DNA of 61,699 bases from Flavobacterium sp. NKUCC04_CG (GCF_019345525.1 NZ_JAHKRA010000020.1:1-61699); one strand, 5' to 3'; counted from the stretch's first letter, positions 1 to 8,185 are shown. Notes: generated by a model from the sequence alone, not told the origin. Numbers and translations are program-made.

Positions 1-868
1 TCAACGAAAATAAAACATTCTTTTACCGGCATATTTTGTAACGATATATGATTTGTTAGAATCATGTCACCACTACGGGGTTTAACGAAAACGGCATATC
101 ATTTTAACAATACACCATGTTCTAGAATCATGTCACCCCTGCGGGGTTCAACGAAAATAAAACATTCTTTTACCAATACACCATGTTCTAGAATCATGTC
201 ACCCCTACGGGGTTCAACGAAAATAAAACATTCTTTTACCGGCATATTTTGTAACGATATATGATTTGTTAGAATCATGTCACCACTACGGGGTTTAACG
301 AACGGCATATCATTTTAACGATACACCATGTTCTAGAATCATGTCACCCCTACGGGGTTCAACGAAAATAAAACATTCTTTTACCGGCATATTTTGTAAC
401 GATATATGATTTGTTAGAATCATGTCACCCATACGGGGTTTAACGAAAACGGCATATCATTTTAACGATACACCATGTTCTAGAATCATGTCACCCCTAC
501 GGGGTTTAACGAACGGCATATCATTTTAACGATACACCATGTTCTAGAATCATGTCACCCCTGCGGGGTTCAACGAAAATAAAACATTCTTTTACCGGCA
601 TATTTTGTAACGATATATGATTTGTTAGAATCATGTCACCACTACGGGGTTTAACGAAAACGGCATATCATTTTAACAATGCACCATGTTCTAGAATCAT
701 GTCACCCCTACGGGGTTTAACGAAAATAAAACATTCTTTTACCGGCATATTTTGTAACGATATATGATTTGTTAGAATCATGTCACCCCTACGGGGTTTA
801 ACGAACGGCATATCATTTTAACGATACACCATGTTCTAGAATCATGTCACCCCTACGGAGTTTAACGT
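1..868. repeat. Satellite-like tandem array of a REP-type palindromic core with two alternating linkers
   Basis: Twelve copies of a ~33-bp core begin at 57, 123, 189, 270, 334, 415, 481, 545, 626, 692, 773 and 837, and a partial copy sits at the left edge, so the array continues outside the window. The core holds the inverted repeat ACCCC-TAC-GGGGT within TCACCCCTACGGGGT and ends in CAACGAA or TTAACGAA. Unit lengths are 66, 66, 81, 64, 81, 66, 64, 81, 66, 81 and 64 bp. Linker A (long) starts AATAAAACATTC; linker B (short) starts CGGCATATCATT. From CGGCATAT onward the two linkers can be aligned, so B looks like A without its first ~17 bases. The last core is degenerate (CGGAG). No credible gene lies inside. 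Confidence 0.95.
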
Positions 869-1006
869 AGTTTGTTTTTTTATAGCGATTGTACTGAATA
901 GAACTGTTGGGTAAAAACCTATCGCAAAATCAAAACACAAACAACACACACCAATTTCGGCTTAATATCAATATGTTACGCGATTTTGGAGTAAAAAACA
1001 GGGTAT

Positions 1007-1044
1007 AAAAAAAGACTGTCTCTAATTAGAGACAGTCTTTTTTT
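1007..1044 (-). terminator. Perfect-palindrome terminator after the S9 peptidase
   Basis: GACTGTCTCTAA pairs exactly with TTAGAGACAGTC, flanked by A7 on one side and T8 on the other, so it can work in both directions. It lies 24 bases beyond the stop codon of the minus-strand peptidase. The rest of 869-1067 holds nothing recognisable. Confidence 0.9.
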
Positions 1045-1067
1045 AGTTTACTTCAATTGCGATTTAC

Positions 1068-2969
1068 CTATAAGGTTTCTTTTAACCAACGGAAAAATTC
1101 CCCTTGCCAAACTTGCGCATTTTGCGGTTTAGTTACCCAGTGGTTCTCCTCTGGAAAATATACAAATCTACTTTTCACGCCTAATAATTGTGCCGCTTGA
1201 AAAGCTTCCTGTCCTTGTCCGATTGGTACGCGATAGTCTTTACCTCCCTGAATCACCAAAATCGGTGTATTCCATTTACTTACATTTTTAATAGGATTAA
1301 AATCTTTTATTGCTTTTTGAGCATCTGCGTTGTCTTTTTCCCAATAAGCCCCTCCCGTATCCCAGGTTGGAAAGAAAACCTCTTCCGTGGTTCCGTACAT
1401 GCTTTCTAAATTAAATACCCCACAATGAGAGATAAATGTCTTAAAACGATTGTTGTGAATACCCGCCAGATAAAAAATCGAATACCCTCCATAACTTGCA
1501 CCTACAGCCCCAAGACGAGAGTTGTCGACATATTTTTCTTTAGAAACCGCATCAATTGCATCTAAGTAATCCTGCATCGGCTTACCTCCCCAGTCTTTAC
1601 TAATGGCTTCATTCCATGCTACACCATGCCCTGGCATACCGCGGCGATTTGGAGCTACTACAATATATCCCTCTGCCGCCATCAATTGGAAATTCCAACG
1701 GAATGAATAAAACTGAGTTAAGGCAGATTGTGGTCCTCCTTGGCAATAAAGCAAGGTTGGGTATTTTTTATTCGGATCAAAATTCGGTGGATACACTACC
1801 CAAACCAACATCTTTTTTCCATCGGCAGTCGTTACATAACGCTTTTCCGATTTACTCATAGCTACTTTAGCATACAAATCGTCGTTAACCTTAGTTACTT
1901 GATTCCAACTGCTCTTCTTTAAATCATAAGTATAAATTTCGGTAGCATGGTTAAAATCGGTACGAGTCAATACTATTTTTCCATCTGCAAATCCAACAAT
2001 TCCCGTAACATCAAAATTTCCATCCGTTACTTGACGAACGGTAATCGCTATACGAGTCATACCAGGAAAATTGACTTCAAAAAGTTGTACAGTACCGTCG
2101 ACAGCCGCTGTAAAATAAATCTTTTTACCGTCTGGAGCCCATTGGTAACTATCAACCGTTCCGTCCCACTGAGCAGTCAAGTTTATATCCATTCCCTTAA
2201 AACGAACGATTAAGTCATTTTTATCTGCCTCATAACCGTCGTTTTTCATCTGAAGCCACGTCAAATCACCAGCAGGCGAAAAAGTTGGGTGGGTATCATA
2301 ACCTTTATTGGCCTCCGTTAAATTTTTCGTTTGTTTGGTTTCTAAATCGTATTCGTACAAATCGGTATTGGTACTCATCGCATAGTCCGTTCCAAATTTC
2401 TTTTTAGAGACATAGATAACCTTCTTACCATCTGGAGTCCAAATATAGTCTTCATCTCCACCGAAAGGTTTCTGCGGAGCATCATAAGGTTCACCTTCCA
2501 TCAAGTCAATAGCTTTATCGGGTTGGTTTACATCGCCCACAAAAACGTGATTATGTGTTCCGTCATTCCAAGTATCCCAATGTCTATAATCCAAAGCATC
2601 AAACACATATACATCGGATTTATCCATCTTTTCATAAAGGTCCTTTCCCAACACTTTATTCACTTTTACCGCCTTGTCAAATAAGCTTTTCTTGCCATCT
2701 GGTGCGATATTTTTATCAGCCACTAAGGATTTATAATCTGTAATCTCTACAGCTGCACCTCCTGAGAGAGGAATTTGATAAATTTTGGAATTGATTTTAT
2801 TCGCTTCCATTTCAGCATGTCCTACTTTATAAATCAAGTTTTTACCGTCTTTGGTAAGGGCTACAGGACTAACTCTTCCTAACTTCCAAAGTAATTCTTT
2901 AGTCATAACCTCTTGAGAAAAAGCGGATATACTCATCAAACTCAGGGTTAATAGAATAATTCTTTTCAT
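1068..2969 (-). CDS. S9 family peptidase (dipeptidyl/acylaminoacyl-peptidase type), exported
   Basis: This is a 633-residue serine peptidase of the prolyl oligopeptidase clan. Residues 1-18 form a signal peptide ending SAFSQ. An N-terminal beta-propeller region (about 20-370) holds PD40-like blades such as WTPDGKKVIYVSKKK and WAPDGKKIYF. The C-terminal alpha/beta hydrolase carries the nucleophile in GASYGGY (Ser492), Asp578 in GGKDYRVP and His610 in ENHW, so the catalytic triad is complete. Such enzymes trim oligopeptides in the periplasm. It is monocistronic, with its own terminator. A possible -7 box lies far upstream at 3186-3193, which would give a long leader; TAATTTTA nearer the gene is the alternative. 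Confidence 0.93.
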   Translation of the reverse strand: MKRIILLTLSLMSISAFSQEVMTKELLWKLGRVSPVALTKDGKNLIYKVGHAEMEANKINSKIYQIPLSGGAAVEITDYKSLVADKNIAPDGKKSLFDKAVKVNKVLGKDLYEKMDKSDVYVFDALDYRHWDTWNDGTHNHVFVGDVNQPDKAIDLMEGEPYDAPQKPFGGDEDYIWTPDGKKVIYVSKKKFGTDYAMSTNTDLYEYDLETKQTKNLTEANKGYDTHPTFSPAGDLTWLQMKNDGYEADKNDLIVRFKGMDINLTAQWDGTVDSYQWAPDGKKIYFTAAVDGTVQLFEVNFPGMTRIAITVRQVTDGNFDVTGIVGFADGKIVLTRTDFNHATEIYTYDLKKSSWNQVTKVNDDLYAKVAMSKSEKRYVTTADGKKMLVWVVYPPNFDPNKKYPTLLYCQGGPQSALTQFYSFRWNFQLMAAEGYIVVAPNRRGMPGHGVAWNEAISKDWGGKPMQDYLDAIDAVSKEKYVDNSRLGAVGASYGGYSIFYLAGIHNNRFKTFISHCGVFNLESMYGTTEEVFFPTWDTGGAYWEKDNADAQKAIKDFNPIKNVSKWNTPILVIQGGKDYRVPIGQGQEAFQAAQLLGVKSRFVYFPEENHWVTKPQNAQVWQGEFFRWLKETL

Positions 2970-3282
2970 TATTATTGTTTTTGTATGCGCTAAAATTACT
3001 AAATTTAAATGAAACCCTCTCTTTTATGATCTTCGCTATGCACTTTTTAAATTTCAAAATAATCCGATTGAAATCCCAAAGCTGCCTGCCCTTACGATCA
3101 ATATCTGAGGTTTTTTGTATAAAAACTTCATTTTCAATCCGAAAATTGCATAAAAAACCATTTAGATTTTGAAAAATGATCGCAACAAAAGTATCAATTA
3201 CTCGTTTATTAGATTTTTTAACGGCACTTAAAGACAAAAAATAAAAAAAAAGGTCTATTTTCACGCACTTAAAATAGATCCA
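2970..3282. other. Divergent intergenic region between the S9 peptidase and the symporter
   Basis: No credible gene. It holds a minus-strand TACTTTTG (3193 to 3186) that could be a -7 box for the peptidase with a leader of about 210 bases; an 8-bp inverted repeat GATTGAAA (3066-3073)/TTTCAATC (3132-3139) lying within that leader; and a hairpin at 3254-3278 just before the symporter start. Confidence 0.5.
3254..3278 (+). promoter_or_regulatory. Hairpin immediately upstream of the GTG start of the symporter
   Basis: TCTATTTT (3254-3261) pairs perfectly with AAAATAGA (3271-3278) across a 9-base loop, ending 4 bases before the GTG at 3283. It would cover the ribosome-binding region of the transcript, so translational control is possible. 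The stem is AT-rich and therefore weak. Confidence 0.4.
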
Positions 3283-4539
3283 GTGAAAAACAGTAATAAC
3301 AAACTATTTATTGCAATCATCATTGCCCTTATAATTGGAGTGAGTCTTGGCGGTTTAGTCCATTATCAATATCCCGAATCGATTCCTAGTTTTTCAGAGA
3401 ACATAAAACTCTTAGGAACTATTTTTATTCGATTGGTGCAGATGATTATTGCTCCATTAGTATTTTGTACTCTTGTAGTGGGAATTGCAAAAATGGGCGA
3501 TATGAAGATGGTTGGAAGGGTTGGTGGAAAAGCGATGATTTGGTTTATCACGGCTTCCCTAACTTCCCTATTAATTGGAATGGCTTTAGTCAATTGGTTT
3601 GCACCTGGCGAGAGTACCAATATTTCGATGGCAGAAACCAGTTCTGCTTCCGACTTAATCCAACAGACTTCTGCTTTCTCTTTAGAAGTATTTATTAACC
3701 ACGTCGTACCGAGAAGTGTATTTGAATCTTTTGCACATAACGAAATCCTGCAAATTGTAATCTTTTCAATATTCTTTGGAGTAGCTTTATCTACTTTAGG
3801 AAAAGAAGGTGATCAGATTATTACTTTCTTAGATAAAACATCCAAAGTGGTTCTAAAGATGGTAGGCTATATCATGTGGGTAGCACCATTAGGTGTATTA
3901 GGCGCTGTGGCCTCTGCCGTAGCTAATTATGGTTTTGAAGTTTTTACCTTATACGCACATTATCTCTTAGCCTTTATAGCTGGTATAGCCGTTTTATGGC
4001 TGGTGCTATTAACTGTAGGTTATCTCATTTTGGGCAAACGCTTATGGGAGTTATTACAAAGATTAAAAACGCCGATTTTAATAGCATTTTCAACCACTAG
4101 TAGTGAGGCTGTATTTCCCAAAATGGTAGAAGAATTGGAAGCTTTCGGCTGCCAACCTAAAATTGTATCGTTTACCCTACCCTTAGGTTATTCCTTTAAC
4201 TTGGATGGAAGTATGATGTATATGACTTTTGCCAGTTTGTTTATTGCACAAATCTATGATATACACATGCCTATTGAAAAGCAGTTAACCATGCTTTTGG
4301 TATTGATGTTAACCAGTAAAGGAGTAGCTGGAGTTCCACGAGCCTCCTTAATTGTAATTGTAGCTACTTGCTCTATGTTTGGAATACCACCTGAAGGTAT
4401 AGCCTTAATTCTACCTATCGATCACTTTTGTGATATGGCACGAAGCATGACTAATGTCCTTGGCAATGGATTATCGACAGCTGCAATAGATAAATGGGAA
4501 TCAAAACGCGAAGAAAACTTACAAACAACTAATACATAA
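3283..4539 (+). CDS. Dicarboxylate/amino acid:cation symporter (DAACS, GltP/DctA type)
   Basis: A 418-residue inner-membrane symporter of the SLC1/DAACS family, taking up glutamate, aspartate or C4-dicarboxylates with Na+ or H+. The family signatures are present: the serine-rich hairpin tip FSTTSSEA (~273-280), the NMDGT-equivalent NLDGS in TM7 (~305), the re-entrant loop with KGVAGVPRA (~345), and DMARSMTNVLGN in TM8 (~387), which supplies substrate contacts. The start is GTG at 3283; no upstream ATG lies in frame. The stop overlaps the next gene's ATG by one base (TAATG), so the two are co-translated. The exact substrate cannot be read from sequence. Confidence 0.93.
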   Translation: MKNSNNKLFIAIIIALIIGVSLGGLVHYQYPESIPSFSENIKLLGTIFIRLVQMIIAPLVFCTLVVGIAKMGDMKMVGRVGGKAMIWFITASLTSLLIGMALVNWFAPGESTNISMAETSSASDLIQQTSAFSLEVFINHVVPRSVFESFAHNEILQIVIFSIFFGVALSTLGKEGDQIITFLDKTSKVVLKMVGYIMWVAPLGVLGAVASAVANYGFEVFTLYAHYLLAFIAGIAVLWLVLLTVGYLILGKRLWELLQRLKTPILIAFSTTSSEAVFPKMVEELEAFGCQPKIVSFTLPLGYSFNLDGSMMYMTFASLFIAQIYDIHMPIEKQLTMLLVLMLTSKGVAGVPRASLIVIVATCSMFGIPPEGIALILPIDHFCDMARSMTNVLGNGLSTAAIDKWESKREENLQTTNT

Positions 4540-5228
4540 TGAACGAATTTCACATTTCACAACTTATTAACCCTGAGTTTTATATCAACCTTGAAATAGC
4601 AGGTCACCATATCGGTATTTATGTAGTGCTATTTATAGTATTTGCAGAAACCGGTTTATTTGCGGGTTTCTTTTTACCCGGCGACAGTTTGTTGTTTCTA
4701 GCAGGTATATACAGCTCAGCCTTAATGCAAGAACTTTTCACCATTGAAAGTGACTTTACGAATGTTGCTCTATTATCCACTCTAGTTGCTTTGGCTGGGA
4801 TATTAGGTAATATGTTTGGATATTGGTTTGGTTCTAAAAGTGGAAACTATTTATATACGAAAAAAGATAATTTTATCTTTAAAAAGAAATATTTATACGA
4901 ATCAAAAGTTTTCTTTGAAAGACATGGCGGACGTGCCATTATATTTGCTAGATTCTTACCTATCGTAAGAACCTTCGCTCCAATTATCGCCGGTATCGTT
5001 CACATGGACTTTAAGAAATTTATGTTTTACAACATCATCAGTTCGTTTTTATGGGCAACTACTTTAATTTTTGCAGGTCATTACCTTCAAAAATTCCTAT
5101 TGGAAAGCTATGGTGTTAATCTAAAAGATTATATCGAATACATTATTTTGTTCTTGGTTGCCGTAACGACTTTACCAATTATATTAAAATTAGTAAAGAG
5201 TAAAAAAGTTGAAGAAACGGTAGAATAA
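4539..5228 (+). CDS. DedA family membrane protein
   Basis: 229 residues with several hydrophobic segments and the DedA/VTT-domain signatures FAETGLFAGFFLPGDSLLF (~37-55), GNMFGYWFGSKSG (~91-103) and FARFLPIVRTFAPIIAG (~137-153). DedA proteins reside in the inner membrane; members have been linked to undecaprenyl-phosphate or phospholipid flipping and to proton-motive-force maintenance. The ATG overlaps the symporter stop by one base, so it is the second gene of a two-gene operon that ends at the terminator at 5247-5281. The functional link to the symporter is unclear. Confidence 0.92.
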   Translation: MNEFHISQLINPEFYINLEIAGHHIGIYVVLFIVFAETGLFAGFFLPGDSLLFLAGIYSSALMQELFTIESDFTNVALLSTLVALAGILGNMFGYWFGSKSGNYLYTKKDNFIFKKKYLYESKVFFERHGGRAIIFARFLPIVRTFAPIIAGIVHMDFKKFMFYNIISSFLWATTLIFAGHYLQKFLLESYGVNLKDYIEYIILFLVAVTTLPIILKLVKSKKVEETVE

Positions 5229-5246
5229 CTGTGTAGTCTTAAATAT

Positions 5247-5281
5247 AAAAAAAGCGAAGAAATAATTTCTTCGCTTTTTTT
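5247..5281 (+). terminator. Terminator after the symporter-DedA operon
   Basis: AAGCGAAGAAAT pairs with ATTTCTTCGCTT over a one-base centre, flanked by A and T runs; it starts about 20 bases after the DedA stop. Confidence 0.9.
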
Positions 5282-5358
5282 ATGCGGTATCCCTAAAAAT
5301 TTGCCCTTTTTTACTATGATATTTTTTGTAATTTCGCACTTCATTTAGCGCTACAAAA

Positions 5359-6039
5359 ATGATCAAAAAAGCACTTCGCATCCTTTTTAAAATACTCCTT
5401 TGGTTTTTTGGATCAACCATAGCGGTTGTAATTATTTTTAAATTTGTACCCGTACCCTTCACGCCTTTAATGTTTATCAGAGCTATAGAACAAAAAAGCG
5501 CTGGAAAAGACATCAAAATGGCTCATGATTGGGTTTCTATAGACCAAATAAGTACCAACTTACAGAAAGCCGTAATTGTTAGTGAAGATGGAAATTTCCT
5601 TAAACATCATGGTTTTGATTTAAAAGCCATTGAAAAAGCATTTAAAAGCAACCAAAAAGGAAAAAAAATACGCGGCGGCAGTACCATTTCTCAACAAACC
5701 GCTAAAAACGTATTTCTATGGCAAGGAAGAAGTTATTTGAGAAAAGGGCTTGAAGTATACTTTACCGTTCTGATCGAGGTAATTTGGAGCAAAGAACGCA
5801 TTATGGAAGTATATCTCAACAGTATCGAAATGGGTGACGGGGTCTATGGAGCCGAAGCTGCATCCCAATACTGGTATAAGAAAAGCGCTAGCAACCTCAG
5901 CAAATATGAAGCAGCAGGAATAGCTGCAATACTCCCTAATCCAAGAAGATTCAAGGCCTCCAACTCTTCAGGCTATATCAACCGCCGAAAAAACACTATT
6001 GTAAAATACATCAACTATCACGGACCGCTGAAGTATTAG
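5359..6039 (+). CDS. mtgA: Monofunctional biosynthetic peptidoglycan transglycosylase
   Basis: A 226-residue GT51 glycosyltransferase that polymerises lipid II into glycan strands at the outer face of the inner membrane. A single N-terminal membrane anchor (about 8-30) is followed by the GT51 motifs: SEDGNFLKHHGF with the catalytic Glu, RGGSTISQQTAKNVFLW, the region around KERIMEVYLN, and GAEAASQYWYKK. There is no transpeptidase domain, and the length fits MtgA (~230-240). It is monocistronic. A variant -7 element, TAATTTCG at 5329-5336, precedes the start. Confidence 0.95.
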   Translation: MIKKALRILFKILLWFFGSTIAVVIIFKFVPVPFTPLMFIRAIEQKSAGKDIKMAHDWVSIDQISTNLQKAVIVSEDGNFLKHHGFDLKAIEKAFKSNQKGKKIRGGSTISQQTAKNVFLWQGRSYLRKGLEVYFTVLIEVIWSKERIMEVYLNSIEMGDGVYGAEAASQYWYKKSASNLSKYEAAGIAAILPNPRRFKASNSSGYINRRKNTIVKYINYHGPLKY

Positions 6040-6142
6040 TTGAGATTCAGTGCTTTTGCGATTATTATTATCACAAATACACCGATAAATTTGACGTAAA
6101 TACACAATATAAGTCTTAAATTTTTAATAAAATATAATTTTA

Positions 6143-6176
6143 TTGTCGGTTAGTAATTTCTTTTTTTGTAGCTTTG
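6143..6176 (+). promoter_or_regulatory. Bacteroidota-type promoter of the LEA-like lipoprotein gene
   Basis: TTG at 6143-6145, then 23 bases, then TAGCTTTG (fits TAnnTTTG) at 6169-6176. Transcription would start near 6183, which excludes the TTG codon at 6174 as start and supports ATG at 6201. Confidence 0.65.
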
Positions 6177-6200
6177 AGTATAAATAAAATTCGAAAAACT

Positions 6201-6689
6201 ATGAAAAAATTAATGTTATCCGTTGCTGCACTTGCCCTAATCACAGTAACTTCTTGTAAACAAGACAAAGCGGCTGTAATCGATGAAAACGGAACTGAAA
6301 CCGTTATTACAACTGACGAGACTATGGTTGACGAGATTGATGCCAAAAACGAATGGGAGCAATTGAAAAACGACTCTGAGGCAAAACTAAAAGAAGCTCA
6401 AAAGGCTTTGGAAGAAGCTAAGGTAAAAGGCGACAAAAAAGCACAAGAAGCTGCTCAAAAGGCAATCGATGAAGCTAACAGCGCTTGGGAAAATGCAAAA
6501 ACTAAAGCATCAGAAGCCGGTCATGATTTAAAAGAAAGCATCAACGATGCTGGAAGTAATATCAAAGACGCCGCTAATGATGTAAAAGCAGACTTAAATG
6601 CAGCTGCAAAAGACACCAAAGAAGCTGTCAAAGACGCCAAAGCAGATGCTAAAGCAGGAATAAACAATGCTTTAGGGAAAAACAAATAA
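6201..6689 (+). CDS. Lipoprotein with LEA-like Ala/Lys/Glu amphipathic repeats
   Basis: A 162-residue predicted lipoprotein: signal peptide with lipobox TSC (Cys ~19), then a low-complexity helix rich in Ala, Lys, Glu and Asp with quasi-11-residue periodicity (AQEAAQKAIDEAN, AGSNIKDAANDVKADL, ATKDAKADAKAG-like units). The pattern resembles late-embryogenesis-abundant and YtxH-like proteins, which form surface helices and protect membranes or proteins under stress; function here is inferred only. The longer reading frame from TTG 6174 is rejected because of the promoter position and because the lipoprotein signal begins at 6201. The next gene is dps, another stress gene, but a terminator separates them. 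Confidence 0.8.
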   Translation: MKKLMLSVAALALITVTSCKQDKAAVIDENGTETVITTDETMVDEIDAKNEWEQLKNDSEAKLKEAQKALEEAKVKGDKKAQEAAQKAIDEANSAWENAKTKASEAGHDLKESINDAGSNIKDAANDVKADLNAAAKDTKEAVKDAKADAKAGINNALGKNK

Positions 6690-6714
6690 AAATCTTTGTA
6701 ACCAGAGATTTATG

Positions 6715-6743
6715 GACCTTGCCGCTCGCGGCAAGGTCTTTTA
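6715..6743 (+). terminator. GC-rich terminator after the LEA-like lipoprotein
   Basis: GACCTTGCCGC and GCGGCAAGGTC form an 11-bp stem with a two-base centre, followed by TTTTA. It is an unusually GC-rich stem for this AT-rich genome. Confidence 0.85.
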
Positions 6744-6963
6744 TTTTACAGCCTTTCTATAACTGTGAACAACGAGCCACAAGACCCGATTAACATACCT
6801 CTATTTAACGGAACTAGGACAGTTACTGCATTACATATAAAGAAAAAAAGTAGCTACGTTTTCACGGAGATAACATAACATTAATACAAATGATTATTTA
6901 TTTTCTTCTTTTTTTCGTAACTTTACTAATAGACCAAAAAATATTAACCAAAAACAGATTTAT

Positions 6964-7434
6964 ATGAAAACATTAATTGGAATCAAGGCCGGTTCAAGAG
7001 AGAAAACTGCTGAATTCTTATCCGCTATTTTAGCTGATGAATTTATCTTATATACCAAAACGAGAAATGCACATTGGAATGTTGAAGGTGCAGATTTTCA
7101 CGCAATGCATTTGTTTTTCGAAAGCCAATATACCGAATTGGAAACCGTGATTGATGAAGTGGCAGAACGCATTCGTCAAATAGGCCATTACGCACCCGCT
7201 ACTTTAAAGGAATACCTCGCATTGACGCATTTGACAGAAGCCCGTCGAGGAGGTAATGATAGTATGAGTTTTATAAAAGACTTACTCAACGATCACGACA
7301 CCATTATCAAACACATCAGAGAAAACATCAATACCATAGAAGAAGAACTCGACTACGGTACTAGTGATTTTGTTACTGGAATTATGATGTTACACGAAAA
7401 ACAAGCATGGATGTTACGTGCACATATCAAATAA
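6964..7434 (+). CDS. dps: Dps family ferritin-like DNA-protection protein
   Basis: 156 residues, the usual Dps size. Dps forms dodecamers that oxidise Fe(II) with peroxide and store the iron, protecting DNA. The ferroxidase signature is present: NAHWNVEGADFHAMHLFFES (~35-54), then TELETVIDEVAERIRQIGH with the acidic ligands, giving the inter-subunit His/Asp/Glu site. The second half is helical. It sits in its own transcription unit after a terminator; a variant -7 box TAACTTTA lies at 6918-6925. No Lys-rich DNA-binding tail is visible, so binding may depend on the assembled particle. Confidence 0.93.
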   Translation: MKTLIGIKAGSREKTAEFLSAILADEFILYTKTRNAHWNVEGADFHAMHLFFESQYTELETVIDEVAERIRQIGHYAPATLKEYLALTHLTEARRGGNDSMSFIKDLLNDHDTIIKHIRENINTIEEELDYGTSDFVTGIMMLHEKQAWMLRAHIK

Positions 7435-7473
7435 GCAGTCGTACAACGGCTACTTTTATAAACCAAAAACCGC

Positions 7474-7481
7474 TATATTTG
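7474..7481 (+). promoter_or_regulatory. -7 box TATATTTG for the DUF1684 lipoprotein gene
   Basis: Matches TAnnTTTG; no clear TTG lies at -33. Transcription would start near 7488, inside the hairpin at 7484-7505, and excludes any start codon before it. Confidence 0.5.
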
Positions 7482-7483
7482 CT

Positions 7484-7505
7484 ACAAGCCTCTTCGGAGG
7501 CTTGT
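7484..7505 (+). promoter_or_regulatory. Nine-bp hairpin with UUCG tetraloop between dps and the lipoprotein gene
   Basis: ACAAGCCTC-TTCG-GAGGCTTGT. It may terminate dps (the following tract GTTTAATTC is poor in T) or sit at the 5' end of the next transcript. Confidence 0.6.
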
Positions 7506-7537
7506 TTAATTCAATTCAATCCCTTTTCAAATCTCTT

Positions 7538-8137
7538 ATGAAACGTCTTGTCCTTTTTTTATGCACTCTTTTCCTAACTGCGGCCTGTGCACAAAATAAA
7601 TCAGCTGCCGATACGACTTTGGATTTCCAAGAAAGCCTTAATAAGGACTTTAAAAACCCAGAAACAAGCCCCTTACCCAAAGACGCCATTAAGAATTTTA
7701 AATCTTTAGATTTTTTTCCGTTTAGCGAACTGTATGTTGTCAGTGCCAAATTGACCAAAACACCCGACTCCAAGCCTTTCGAAATGCCAACCACCACCCA
7801 GAGAAAACCGATGTACAAAAAGTATGGGGAACTCCATTTTAAATTAAACGGCAGCAATTATGTATTGAGCGTTTTTCAAAATTTAGAATTAATTCAAAAA
7901 TCCGAGTTCAAAAACAGCCTGTTTTTACCCTTTACCGACTTAACATCTGGGGTAAGCAGCTATGGAGGTGGCCGCTATATGGACATCGAAATCCCTGAAG
8001 GTGATACGCTTATCCTTAATTTTAATCTGTCTTACAATCCTTATTGCGTTTACAATCCTAAATATTCTTGCCCAATTCCTCCTGAAGAAAATTTTATAAA
8101 TACCGAAATTAAAGCAGGGATAAAAGAGGGGTTTTAG
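7538..8137 (+). CDS. DUF1684 family lipoprotein
   Basis: 199 residues. A lipoprotein signal ends in lipobox TAAC (Cys ~19). The body matches DUF1684: the central KYGELHFKLNGSNYVLSVFQ, then LFLPFTDLTSGVSSYGGGRY, MDIEIPEGD and the signature YNPYCVYNPKYSCPIPPEEN near the end, with ENFINTEIKAGIKEGF closing it. The function of the family is unknown. The ATG at 7538 is preferred to the in-frame ATG at 7418, which overlaps dps, lies upstream of the promoter and would bury the signal peptide 40 residues inside. Confidence 0.88.
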   Translation: MKRLVLFLCTLFLTAACAQNKSAADTTLDFQESLNKDFKNPETSPLPKDAIKNFKSLDFFPFSELYVVSAKLTKTPDSKPFEMPTTTQRKPMYKKYGELHFKLNGSNYVLSVFQNLELIQKSEFKNSLFLPFTDLTSGVSSYGGGRYMDIEIPEGDTLILNFNLSYNPYCVYNPKYSCPIPPEENFINTEIKAGIKEGF

Positions 8138-8185
8138 CGGATGGGCGAATACGCAGATACGCGAATGGGCATACAAAAAATCTAG

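Noticed and set aside
64..308. Short open frames on both strands inside the array
   Set aside because: They arise from translating the repeat units themselves; the peptides are repeats without start context or promoter.
1..868. CRISPR array
   Set aside because: Repeat cores are evenly conserved but the linkers are recurring copies of two related types, not unique spacers; units differ in length and no cas genes are near.
2899..3264. Minus-strand 121-residue frame before the S9 peptidase
   Set aside because: It overlaps the peptidase start on the same strand, has low-complexity Lys/Phe content and no homology I recognise; it reads the peptidase leader.
6739..6760. Recurring TTTTACAGCC near 6743, 32093 and 54540 as a dispersed element
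   Set aside because: Ten bases in AT-rich intergenic DNA at three places, with no shared flanks; expected often enough by chance.
7418..7537. N-terminal extension of the DUF1684 lipoprotein
   Set aside because: It overlaps dps, precedes the -7 box, and would put the lipoprotein signal 40 residues inside the protein.
8138..8180. Small imperfect direct repeats (GAATACGC, GATACGCGAATGGGC) after the DUF1684 gene
   Set aside because: Too short and imperfect to support an element; no stem, no function visible.
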